From: Liolophura sinensis
Lineage: Eukaryota > Mollusca > Polyplacophora > Chitonida > Chitonidae
Direction: 5' to 3'
Length of the DNA: 64,000 nucleotides
Assembly: GCF_032854445.1 (NCBI RefSeq)
Contig: NC_088295.1
Coordinates: forward strand, 11,767,385 to 11,831,384
Positions 23,954 to 36,400 of the stretch are shown here, piece after piece; position 1 is the first letter of the stretch, and each line of letters begins with the position of its first letter. A model generated the notes under the pieces. That model was not told the DNA's origin and ran no database searches. It saw nothing but the letters and a program-made list of their open reading frames with translations. The position numbers were made by a program, and so were the translations under genes.

Positions 23954-26900
23954 CCCAAGCTGTTGTCCATGGGATTGGAAGATAACTGGTGTGTAAGGAC
24001 AGGACTTCGCAATGTTGGAGGAGTAGGAGGGTGAGGGGGGCGGGGGTTATTGGTGCTTGAGTGAGGCATTCATTCAGCTCCTTTCTATAAGATATCATTT
24101 TTTTCAGTTTTCTGAATAATTCATTGAAACGTTGTCATTATCAAGTCATTTGTGTCGCCAGTCCTAGCATTAGTGCTTTGCTGGGATGTCATCTGAATTA
24201 CTCTTGGGAGTTGCATATTAGCACTATGATGTAGTCTGTTATTACTGTATGTAATATCTACACAAGATCATCTTCATCCTGTTACAGACCTCTCCATATT
24301 GACTCTATGAGGTCTCCGTGGGTAGTACACGTAATTCTTCCCCTGTTTCAGGAGACCTGCATATTGACACTATGACGAAGTCTGTGTGGTTAGTACATGT
24401 AATACTTACACAGGATGATCTTCATCCCCTGTTACAGACCTCTCCATATTGGCACTATGATGAAGTCTGTGTGGTTAATACATGTAATATCTACACAAGA
24501 TCATCTTCATCCCGTTACAGACCTCTCCATATTGACTCTATGAGGTCTCCGTGGGTAGTACACGTAATTCTTCCCCTGTTTCAGGAGACCTGCATATTGA
24601 CACTATGATGAAGTCTGTGTGGTTAGTACATGTAATACTTACACAGGATGATCTTCATCCCCTGTTACAGACCTCTCCATATTGGCACTATGATGAAGTC
24701 TGTGTGGTTAGTACATGTTATACCTACACAAGATGATCTTCATCTCCTGTTACAGACCTCTCCATATTGGCACTATGATGAAGTCTGTGTGGTTAGTACA
24801 TGTTATACCTACACAAGATGATCTTCATCTCCTGTTACAGACCTTTCCATATTGGCAGTATGATGAAGTGAGCTTACTGTACTGTCTACACAAAATTCCC
24901 AGTTACAGAGGACATCTGTAATTTATTGTTCTTCAGAAGGCTGTTATGGTTACTTATACTATGTGCTAACACTGTGCATACTAATATAATAAGGGTGCAC
25001 TCACAAATGTAAATATGGCACATTGTTACGTAATAGTTTTACTACTGATTCTTGTAGATAACTTGTTTAAGACAAATTCTTTCTGTATGTCATTGTGATG
25101 GACTGTATTTTTCTTGCTTCTCTCATTATTGTTTTGTTGTTTTTTTAGCAGAAGACACTAGTTTTTATAGTGCTAATGAAGTGCTATTATAATTATTAGT
25201 TTGTTAAAGAGCTCTTTTTGTTGTGAGAGAGACTAAGTGAAGCTCTCTATACATTGCTTTCTTGGGTTATATATAACAGGTCATGGGTGAAAGGTCATGA
25301 TCACAACTGATTTTCCATTTTGCAATATCTGCTAATTCTACTTTTGATTTATGAGTGTTATTTTCAGCAGTTGTTCAGATCTAGATATATAGATAGTTGA
25401 TGTGCTATCCTGATTTCATTGCTAGTGCACTTGCCCTTAAAGTCCAAACAATGGGCAGTTATTTGGAGTGTTCCTTGTCATACATGTGTAAGTTCACTTA
25501 AAGATGGTTTATTTTTCTAACCTTCTCATAAAAGTTTTACTTAGTTGTTAAAACAGTTGATGCCCAGTGTGACTTGCGGTATGTTTATAACTTAATGTTT
25601 GTAAAAATCATCTGTATTCATATTCAGTTTCCCAATTCATGCAGTACATGTACGTCTATGGAGCAAACTGTTCAGTTCTCAAATTCAAATTTATTATACA
25701 GTATGATCTGTTAAAACAAATACTTATTGACAAGTACTAACTTTGTAAGAGAAATTGGTGGCAGAAAACTTTGTTTCGATTCAATTCAGAGCAGTTGAAG
25801 TGGGGTTAAACAGGCCAGGTTTTCGAACCTTTCCTTTTTGTAAGGCCTATGGTACAAGGTATAGCGAACCGCACGAATGTGGCTCAGCTGATCTAACGAT
25901 GCATTGATGTACTGCGGAGACAGAGCCACACTTTCTCGCAACACAGAAGATGTCCCACAGATCTGTGAGCATCGGCAGCAGAACATTAGGTTTTTAACGA
26001 TGTTATTTTGTCCTAACCTGCATAAAACTGGTTTCTGTGAAGACACAACATGCAAAGGGATGCTTCGAAACAAACACACACTGTCCCTACTCTAATATGT
26101 ATGGCAAAATGAAACAATTTCAGCCCACAAATTGCCTCCACTTCAATGGGTTTGTCGTAATTTTTGGCTGCCTTACTCATTGTCAGGTAAACTAGGATTC
26201 TGGTTGGAAATGTAATCTGTCGAGCTATAAAACCACAGTGGTTCACAGTGTCACATGACCTGAAATTGGTTACTGTGAGAGTCCGAGCATGGTAGAAATA
26301 TGTACTGAAGTGAAGACATTTGGTCAAATCTCCAAGGATTTACTCTACCCACTGATCTGAAAAATAAAACTGAAGCTACTGTTGTATGCAGACATGATAC
26401 ATACGTTCATCGATGCATAAATCTACAAGGTCAGGTTTAATACTTAAGATTTAATGCTGCTGTTAAGGTAGAACAGAGAGCTCATCTGGGATCATTGGAG
26501 GAGTGCGTGAAGCTAACCTATCAGTTCAGTACAGTACATTGTTAAATCTGCTGTCCACTTCACTATAGGTATAGCATGGTACACAGGTAGGGGCAATCTA
26601 CTAATTTGATGCAAGGGCCTACTATTGGAAAATTGATTCCAATGAAAATTAGTCTCCAATGAAAATTAGGTAATTAAATCTGACACTGGCTGGCACATTT
26701 CTTCAGCATTAATAAACTTCAGTTTTAAAATATATTTAATCTTAGCTGTTCTCTGTTTTAGTTAAATCACGATAATAACTTAGATGTTATTAATTGTATT
26801 TGGCAGTAAGCATTTTCTCTTTTTTTTTGAAACCTAAACGGATACCTGACATTTGACAATTTTAAATGTGCCTGCCATTTATGTCTGGAGAACTGAGATG

Positions 26901-28970
26901 AAGTCCACAGAATACCAGTAGTTGTAAATGTCTGGGAAGACTTTCTGTGGCAGTAAGACATTTTCATTGTTATTTATTGTGCTAAGTTGATGTGATTAGT
27001 AATTTGATCTTGCATGGCCTTTTGGAACAGTATTGTTGTGAATTATGTGAAAAGAAGTTAAATTTTTTCTTGTGTTAGTTTCCCCAAGTTTTTTCTCATT
27101 TTCACCGGAAACTTCAATGTAAAATGTTTTTTTTTTTTTGGGGGGATGAGAATTTGGTATGTTTTGTGTGGAAAATTGTAAACTTGACTCAAGATTTTGC
27201 TGCATTCTTCAACAATTTTAAGTTAATGTTCTTAATTTTGATTGATAAATGTTGATGTACACACGCAGTTTATATCAAAATACTTAGCTTTTCTGATTAC
27301 TGGGTACCTTTACAATGCACTGCTGCAGTACAGAAAAAAAAAACGACTAAAGACCACACTAACTGCAATGGTGTAAGAATGAAGTACTGAGACTATGGCT
27401 GAAAATATGGGGTTAATCGACTTCAGATTTAATTTAAAGGTTAGCATCATGCACCTGACCCTAGGATCGTGGATCTGCCCTAGACGCAAGTCCTTCTTAT
27501 CAAAACAGTTTACTGCACTGAACTTGTGACTTGATGTAAGAATTTTTGTTTTAATACTTAGTTATTGTGACTTTCATGACAAAAATGAAAATAACAGTTT
27601 GATTTATGATCAATTAGATGTTTAGGAATGATATGATAAGCTGACCAGTTAAGTCCATCTAAAGTTACTGCTTTGTGATCCTGGGGCCAGTGATGTTAGG
27701 CAGACCTGAAAATATGTTGACATTATCTGGTTTAGGGTGAAGCCAAAAAAAAAAAAAAAAAAGCTTCCAGATTTGATGTTCATTTCGGCATGAAGTATTT
27801 CACCTATATTCATGCGATGTGAAGCCAAGCATAGATAAGGTGTCACATGATCAATTATCTGCTTTATGGTCAGATGAAAAAATCTAGTTTATTATGGCAG
27901 AAAGCAACCTACATTATATCAGATAGGTAAATCCCACCTTGACAGTGCATGCAGTTTACTTTAAAGATAAAAGGGAATTCTGTTTCTCTTAGATGCTTTC
28001 CAAATGTAAGGCACTTAGTATTCTGCAGTTCCTAGAAACCTGTATCTTATCATAATCATAAAAAATATATTTGGCCAACATTAAGTAGTAGTCCTTCCAG
28101 TTCCCAAGGTAATGGAGCCAGTCGTTTCTCTGGTTGCCTCCACCCTTGTAATTTAACGTGTTCAATAAATGCTACTTAATTTGGCTATAAGGGGAGATTT
28201 TCAGCCAAAATCTGCATTCGCTAATAAAATAGTTTTCTGCATTTACCAAGAACAGCTAAAATTTTTGTTTTTTAGTAATTATCAGTCCTGTACCTGTAGT
28301 ATTTATAGGGTTAAAATGGTTCTGAAGTTTGAAGAAGTTACTTTAAAAATGTGACCCGCATGTAGAAATTTCATTTACGATTTTGGTATCTTGTGAGTGG
28401 TAATTTTTGGGGGCTGTTCTAAAATAACAAAGTTGGATTGTATTTGCATTGATAAATTTTTGGGCCAAAAATCTCCATTATGTCAATATCAAGTAAATAT
28501 GAACAAGTTTAAGACATCCAGGACATTGTGCATGTCTTTTCAAACTCGTAGAATATTGGAATCTTTGCTTGTTATATATACTGAAAGTTTGGTCATTCTT
28601 CAGCTGATCTGAAAGGCAATGCATTATGACATAATTTTGGCTTTAAAAGTTTACCTTTGTTCAAGAATACCATAATGGCAAGATACATGTTTTTAGGGAA
28701 ATGTACTTCTAGAGTTATTCAGTCAAACTGTATATTATGTAAATGTCTCTTGATGATGGCCTAGTGTAAAGAATGTCCAATATAATAAACTGATAAGCAT
28801 GTACCCTTGGTGGGTGGGGATGGTAGAGAGATACTTCCGTGATGTAGGCAGTAGTTCTGGCTTACTCCAGGAGACATGTACAGTTGTGCTGCTCATGTAA
28901 TACAATTGGAGCAGTAGTTCTAGGCTCATTGTATAAAGTCTATTGATAAAGTGGATTTGATAATAAACCA
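23954..28970. other. eIF4E 3' region: possible long 3' UTR, no other gene
   Basis: After the stop codon there is a minisatellite (24240-24880) and then about 4 kb of AT-rich sequence. AATAAA signals occur, for example near 26361 and at 28962-28967, so the UTR end is unclear. Overlapping short frames on both strands at 25786-26327 show no recognisable protein and I treat them as chance. Confidence 0.4.
24240..24880. repeat. Minisatellite with higher-order 233-bp period
   Basis: Units of roughly 75-80 bp contain GTTACAGACCTCTCCATATT, a GGCACTATGATGAAGTCTGT block and TGGTTAGTACATGTAATA. A variant pair with GACTCTATGAGGTCTCCG recurs as a block: TCTACACAAGATCATCTTC at 24257 and again at 24490, 233 bp apart. 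It starts 290 bp after the eIF4E stop codon and may lie in the transcript. Confidence 0.9.
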
Positions 28971-29299
28971 ATTGTATTTAACTTGAATTGTGCTCAGTTG
29001 TCAGTCCTTGCATCTCTTCAATTTTGCTTTCAGAAAAGCCTTTTCATTAAATAAGTTGTGGTTTATTTGGAATTAGACATGTTTATCAGGGCCTGTTTTC
29101 ACGAAGCACTCTTAACTAGTACCATGGCAACCAGTACTGAAGGCATTACGTCATCATGGAAGTTGTGAGCTGTAACGTTTAATAGTGTGAAGGGCAAGTA
29201 CCTGAATGGCTTAAGTGTTCCACATTTGGACTTGATATTTCAAGATTCTCCTGCTTTCATTGTCCTTGAGTGGCCTTGATGATAATGTCTTTCATGAAG

Positions 29300-29475
29300 T
29301 TTGGGGGGCCTCCATGGGGCTAGCACGTCAGTGTGGCACAATGACCCAGGAACCGCTCACCAATGCAATGGCTATGAGTTCAAGCCAGTCATCATCATCC
29401 AGCCATACGTAGGTGTGTCAACAACCTGTGGACGGCCGTGGATTTCCCCTACCATAATAATGACTGCCAATGTAC
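29300..29475 (+). mobile_element. SINE family S1, degraded copy
   Basis: GGGGCTAGCACGTCAGTGTG, CACAATGACCCAGGAACCGC, TCACCAATGCAATGGCTATG and AGTTCAAGCCAGTC match the S1 head, followed by a shortened body. The standard tail is lost. Confidence 0.7.
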
Positions 29476-29719
29476 ATGTGACTTGGTCAACCAGGCCTTG
29501 ACTAGTTTTGTGACTAAAAGCACGAGGACAAGTTTGTACACTATTATTAATAAACACACACTAAGAACTCATTCTAGGTATTATCTTTGATATATTCTCA
29601 TACAGATCACCCTCCTTACAACATGCTCATTAGAATTCCAATGACAGGCAAATGTCTTCCATGACCTTGGTGGTTTTAAGCATGTTTACATTGTAGTGAG
29701 GATTCCACCAGCATGCATG

Positions 29720-29830
29720 TACCCTAATTCTTCAACCTTTTCGCATATGAAAAGCAACTTTCAGTGCAATTTTTGTACATTTGTAATTTGATTTTGGAGA
29801 CAAAGCTACATTTCATAAATCAAAGAAGAC
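29720..29830. mobile_element. Half of MITE-like family M2
   Basis: ACCCTAATTCTTCAACCTTT and TCGCATATGAAAAGCAACTT, then TCAGTGCAATTTTTG and TTGTAATTTGATTTTGG, match the left half of the M2 copy at 44500-44702. The opposite terminal repeat was not found. Confidence 0.55.
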
Positions 29831-30425
29831 CTCAGCATAGAATGTACTTTGTGTAATATTGTATTAAATAGTGACTTAACAGGCAAATACTGGCCCGGTC
29901 ATTTCACGGTTAATGTCCCAGATGAACAGGTGAGAGCAATGCCACATCCTTCGTCTACATCCCTCAATTACATTATTAACTATTAAGATCACATTACTAT
30001 CCTATTTTGTACACTTGTACAAACAAACAATAACATGTACAAGTCAAGAAGTAGATGAATGTTTAAGTTATTTACAGGTCCTGGTAAAATTATGATAATG
30101 AAATGTAGGACCACTGCATGGATATAACGCAAGTACAAATTGCAGACAGATGGCTGACAAATCATACAATACATTGATACATTGAATACACTGTCAATGT
30201 ACTATAACCATAAATGCTACCTTTCACAGTTCTGCACAACTCTTTTGTCTCTCACAACTGTAGTTTACTTTTGGGGTTTGGAACGCATCCCATATACATT
30301 GCGGCCAAACAGGTATCTCATTCAAACAGTATATAATATTCATGAACAACAACAGCTCTGCGCTTCTGTAACAAACCACATGTACTTCAATGATAAAACA
30401 AAGAAACAGTCAAGTTTTTCGCTCA

Positions 30426-33400
30426 TCATTCATCATCGCTATCATCCTCCTCATCTTCATCATCGTCACTATCATCCTCCTCCTCATCATCATCGTCAGT
30501 ATCATCCTCCTCATCATCATCATCTTCACCTTCATAATCTAAATCTTCACTGTCATCACTGTCCTCTTCATCCTCATCTGCCTTATCACCAGAGGCATCC
30601 ACTGCTTTCACTACTTTTTTATCTTCAAAAAAAAAAAATAATAGTAACAAGAAAACAAAACTGTGCAAGCCTATTTCTTGTATTATTTCGGATTCATCCA
30701 TTCACCATTTGCAATTATGACATTTCTACAAGTATAATTCTCATTCCAAAATGCTTACAAGCACGATGGTGGACCACTGTAATACCTTCACTGATACTTA
30801 CTTCATCGTAATTTTATATTTAAAATTTTTTCGTAGTTTTAAATTAGCATACAGATAATTTTGCTTGTACATGGTCCTGGTTGGCAGGTTTTAGGCAACA
30901 CACTACCCTTTCCATGTCCCTGACAAACATCCCAAGCAGGTGTGAGCATGCCAACTGACTCGCTTCAGTCTCGGAGTGATTCGCAAAAAACTCTGTGACA
31001 GGGTACCCCTATGGACACACTCAGATATGTCTGACTAAAATAAAACTCAGGCAAAGCAGAGCATCCCCTTGAATGGCACGCAGTATGTTTTAACTACACA
31101 AGACTTACTATGTAACATAATCTAGAATTAACTTAAACAAAACCACCTAACTGGCCCCACAAGTGCTGCTGACTGCTCAAATTACCCTGCAAATTGTGAT
31201 TAATAAGAAAACTTACTTTTGGGTTTAGGTTCATCTTTTCCTTTTTTTGCAGGCTTTGACTTGGCAATTTTGGCATACAGTACAACTAATGACTTTCCAT
31301 CCAACTTCAGATTCTTGGACTTGCTATGAGCCTGTTTAGCATCAGCAGCATTGTCGTACTTTATAAAAGCATACCTTCAGTTGAACATAAAATAAAATCA
31401 CTGATAACAAGAGACAAGAGAAGTATAGATGGATAACAACAAAAGTTTCCTTTTAAAAAATTTAATATATTCCTCTTAATACAAAAACAAATGAAAATAA
31501 ATGTTTCACGGGGAGGCGAGATGGGAAATGGAGGAAAAAAGTATATGATAAAATAAAAAGGTCGGGATTTTGCAGCGTAGTGTGTTGTAAGAAATCCGTC
31601 AAGAAATTCCAAGTGTGATTTTTGTCTCACTGAGGAACTTCAACAGCCATGTCAAAATGTCAAAAGTTAACTTTTGCACAATCCCCTTGCAGGTTACTTT
31701 GGGTAGTTGATAGTGCGCACGCACACACACACATGCACACACGCACGCACAGCATTTCACAACATTCTTATTGGAGACATTAGGAATCCAGTATTTTGGT
31801 ACACAACTCACCCACAAGGTAAACCAGTCTTTTTCTTTGTTGGGAAATCTATGCTCCTGGCTGTTGGGAAAAGCTTTTCCAAAGAGCCGACTTTAGCAGT
31901 TTTAGCAAATCCTGTCACATACAACTTTAGTGGATCTAGGTCATCTAAAAGGGGGAAGTAAAGACATATAATGGAAAAGTGTACATCATACGAAGTGTCT
32001 TCAGTCTGCTAAATATTCAAACTTTTTAAAATAAACTTCAAGCTTTTGAGAATAATTCAAAGATCTTTTCATACATTTAGGAAAAATACTGATAATAAAC
32101 CAAAAATAAGTCAGTGCCAAGTCAATATTGCACCATTCTTCATGTGGATACAAGCTGAAGACAAAGATCTTTAGTTTTGAATGTGCTGGGCAGTCCTCTG
32201 AATTTTATATGATGCTGTCACATAAAACTTTCGAATTGTTAAAGTTCTGGATAGGCACTAAGGGGATGGGGGTGGGGTGGGGTGGTGATGGGGATGGGGG
32301 TGGTGTGGGGTTGGGGGGTTTCTTCTTTGCTGATTTGCCCTCACCTGTTTGTATCTTGGATTGGTTTGACTTTCCTGATTTACTTTTCTGGCCAACAAAG
32401 TCCACAACTAGCTGTCTTTTGTGAATTTTGGACTTCGCCAGAAGTTTGAAATTTTTTTCTGCTGTCTTCTCATCTGCAAACTCTAAGAAGCCAAACCTGA
32501 AAATTGAGAGTAAAGTTAAAATGCTGGAGACTCCAGTAATTATGCTGTGGTTGTAAATGACCATTTCTAAGAAAATCCTATTAAAAACACAAGATACATG
32601 TACTCTCCTTAACCATATACTTCATGAAAGATTGCATGAAAGCATCGCTTGGATTAACAGAGAGTATTAATGTTGCACACCTGCTTGACCTGTAACCTCA
32701 CTTAAAAGAGGCCATTGGCTCAAAAGATGTGCACCAGCTAAAAGTGTTTTCAAGTAAATGGATAAGGTTTCTTTGTAGTGTACTTCTTCCTGAAGATACT
32801 GCAGTAGAAAAATTAAATGAGGATAGGTGAGGCGAAACAGTTTGCAGGTTTTCTCCAAGTTTAAATCTAGCCATCCCCGTAATACTGTAACCATGGTAAC
32901 AGTCAAGTCATCAACAAGCTTACTGCTACTGCTGGCAATACACAGTTATATCATATATTTATTCTTCCTAAAGGACCCGAGCACCAATCATACATGTACA
33001 TGAAAAACACTGAAAAATGACACTGACACAGGACTGACAAGACACAAATTGCACCAATCAATAAATTACATTTCACTCACATGATAAAAACGTGTAACAC
33101 GTACTGGTCTGACTACTTAGAAAGTCATGCATCCTTTTCCAGTGATTTACTCATTTCTTGGATTGTTGTAAACTCCATACATGCACTCCAGAATTGTTCA
33201 CTTGTACGACAGCGGTCTGCTTTATGGGTGGACGATACCCACTGATCAAGGGTACAACCATCACGGTCAGCAAGTCTTCTCATTGTCTAAGCCAGTCAAG
33301 GCCCTAATTCTTACCCACTATATAGTTACATTACTGGTAATAATATATTAACTATATGCACACTTTTCAGACTAAAAATATGAAAACCATATCCTGACAT

Positions 33401-36400
33401 ACACGAATATATGCCTTAGTGACTTACCCCCTGCAGCCCTTCTTGCCAACATTCAGACGAACTTCGACTATGTCTGATGAGAGTTTCTCCAAGTCTTCAA
33501 CTGTGCAAGCACTAGGCAGATGTTTAACAAACAGAGTTTTCCTGTCCCTTATTTCTGTGAAAACAAACAAATGTAGTATGCTGTATTTACAATTAACTTC
33601 CTAGTGGTTTTGTGTTATGTTTCATGCATGTGAAGACTAATGAGGTTTAGACCATGAGGTCTAAACTTAAAACTTCACTTGGTAAATTCACCCCCCTACA
33701 CACCCAGCGCAAGCCAAACCCTGTTACCTGGATCCATCCCATCATCTCATGCCGCAGCTCAAGGACCGGTCTTTGTAAGCTTTGTTCACTAGCACATTAC
33801 TTCTCATCCACCATCCCAAAGTCTTAGCAAACTACTCACACTGGCATATATGCTGTTTACCAGATCTTAATGTCAATGCCTTTACTGTGTAATGTACACA
33901 TTTTCAGAAAATACATATGAGTTACATTTTACATGCTAAATTACATACTAAGTTAACTGTACAAGACAAGGAACAAGTTTTTCATTTCTGTTTTAGCCAA
34001 CCAAACACATACAGCCAACAAAATGAACAGAACTCTATGTATTTGCCAAGAAATGATGAACTGACCTCTTCTTTTATCTTCTTCCTTTTGGGCTGTGGAC
34101 AGATCTACAACACAATTACCACAGTTGCAAGGTTTGTATTTGAATGAAGTGATAATGAAGAATGAGTTAAATAAATTATGAGCTAAAAAGTATGGCCGCA
34201 TCTGGGCCATCTAAAAGAATGAATGATCATGGCTTTAACTCCAGCCATCTAACAGAATAAAGAAGGTTATAGGTGTAACAATGTGTTACAGATAATTTCT
34301 AACAACTTGGACTGGAATACCAGAGTATGTGACACTGATTTCATTTTATTTGATTGGAGTTTCACGCCGTACTCAAAAATATTTCACTTATACCAAGGCG
34401 GCTTCATTATAGAGCCAGAGATGAAGCCAGCATGAGCTCAACTTGAAATCACAGTGACCGCATTGTTGAGAGGCTCCTGTGCCATTGCCCCATGCTGGCA
34501 CGCTAAGCACCTCAGCCACAAAGACTCTCACATGACACTGAGATACAGGCCAGATCTGGTACCTGGTTTATTACTATAACCTCACCTGAGGAAAGAACGA
34601 CTGGCTTGGAAACATTCGTAGAAGTGGGCTTAGCTTTTGGGGGAGCTGCCTTTTCAGTGGATACTTTTTGCTTAGGTATTTTCTGTGATGATTTTTTTCA
34701 TCTGTTTTGATAAAGCACCTGTAAAATTAGGGAAATTTATATGAAAATTAAAAATATGAAAAAAAATTATTTCACCAAGGGTTAAAAATATTAACTCTTT
34801 TCTTCCTGTCACTTGTGAGAGGTAATTTTTTTCCACCTGTTCAACAGATTTCCCATTTACATAGGGAAGGGGGAGGGGTGGTAGTGATACACATCATGCT
34901 CCCTACTAGCAAATACAAAACCGCAGATAAAAACTGTGCTAAAATGCACCTGTCCCAAGCAATAGGTAATCACTCGCTCTGAAAAATTACTGTCTGGGCC
35001 AGATGGGCAACCTATTATTTTGAGTGAGTGGGTGAGTGATTGGAGTTTAACGTCGTGCTCAACAATTTTTCAGTCATATGCAACGAAGGAATCCTTAGGG
35101 TGTATGTAATGTACCTCCTTGTTGCAGGATGGATTTCCACCGCTCTTTTATCTAGTGCTGCTTCACTGAAACGACTTACCGAAGGCAAGTAAGCCGCCCC
35201 ACCCACGGCATTATACTGATACGGGTCAACCAGTCGTTGCACTATCCCCTCCATGCTGAACGCCACCTATTATTTTGACACCAGTAACATTAATACCATT
35301 AAAAAATCCAATGCAGATATGTTCGCATTTTCATTTACCATAATACTGTTTCCATAAATTCAAATCAAAACAAGCAATACATGCACGCACTTTGTATTTC
35401 CTTTTCAACGTCATCTTCATCCTCATCTTCATCGCTGTCATCTTCTTCACTATCGTCATCTTCAACATCTTCATCCTCCTCCTCCATATCATCTTCATCA
35501 CTGTTGTCATCGTCGTCATCATCATCATCTTCATCTGAATCAACCTGCAAAAAATTATACTAATGTACATGTGCCAAACTGATAAAAATACAGCCTTAGA
35601 GAGGAATGGGTTTTCAAAATATAAAATATTTTCTGTTAATCACAGTAACAAAAACTGGAAAAAATGGCTCACCTCAATCTTCTGTTTCTTCCCTCCACTT
35701 TTAGCAGGTGTGATATTTTTCAGCCCAGGCGATTTCTTGCCTTGTATGGGCGTTTTAGCCAATGACTTCTGTCCATCTCCCCCTTTCCTCTTTTGTCCAG
35801 CTTTTAATACTGGCATTTCCTCTACAAAAATAGATGAAAAACACTACATTTATTCATTTCATTTCATTTTTACACTGCATTCAATATTTAATTTACTAGT
35901 ACAAAATGGAGGTGTGGTGGTTACATGTAGGTTTATGTGTGCAGGGTTTCTGAGTAAGCCTTCGTCTATTTCAAACAATAACATGTATTTCATTATGATT
36001 GCTCTATAGTTTATGGTGAGAGAAAACTAAGTATGCTGTGGATAATGCATTCAATGACAGTCCATTTCACACTTAAAATTCATGGGGCAAACAGCAGATT
36101 TTATTTCACCATACCTTCTATTTCATCTGAATCAAGTTCATCAGACTCTGAACCAGCCTGGTTAAAAAACACACAAAAAAAAAACAAAATTAGAAATCAC
36201 ATTTCTGATGACTGAAGCAGTCTCAGCCACTTGAACTCTGCAATTTTTTCACTTACAAAACAGCCATTAGTTTTCAAGGTTTGTGGTCTCAAGTGAACTT
36301 CATAAAAGACATGCCCAAAATATTGAAAGCATTGGAATCAAGAAAAATCCCTTTCTGAGAATGGGATTGAAGCCATGTTTTTCTAGTGATGGAAAGACAA

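Larger units (their letters stand above)
28971..30425. other. Interval between eIF4E and gene A (convergent 3' ends)
   Basis: Holds a degraded SINE (29300-29475), a half M2 element (from 29720) and an M1-like end at 29089 (GGGCCTGTTTTCACGAAG). A minus-strand AATAAA at 29062-29067 could serve gene A; with the plus-strand signal at 28962-28967 this would make the two genes end about 100 bp apart. No coding exon seen. Confidence 0.4.

Noticed and set aside
24240-24880. CRISPR-like array
   Set aside because: Repeats are long and contiguous without unique spacers; this is a minisatellite in an animal genome.
25786-26327. Overlapping frames on both strands behind eIF4E
   Set aside because: No domain, no consistent splice signals, and the opposing frames cannot be told apart; taken as chance frames in a possible UTR.
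30182-30811. 209-codon plus-strand frame rich in His and Pro
   Set aside because: Its repetitive middle is the antisense of the acidic C-terminal exon of gene A, which has matching splice phase and stop.
35381-35563. Serine-only frame on the plus strand
   Set aside because: It is the antisense of the Asp/Glu tract of gene A exon 6 and has no other protein feature.
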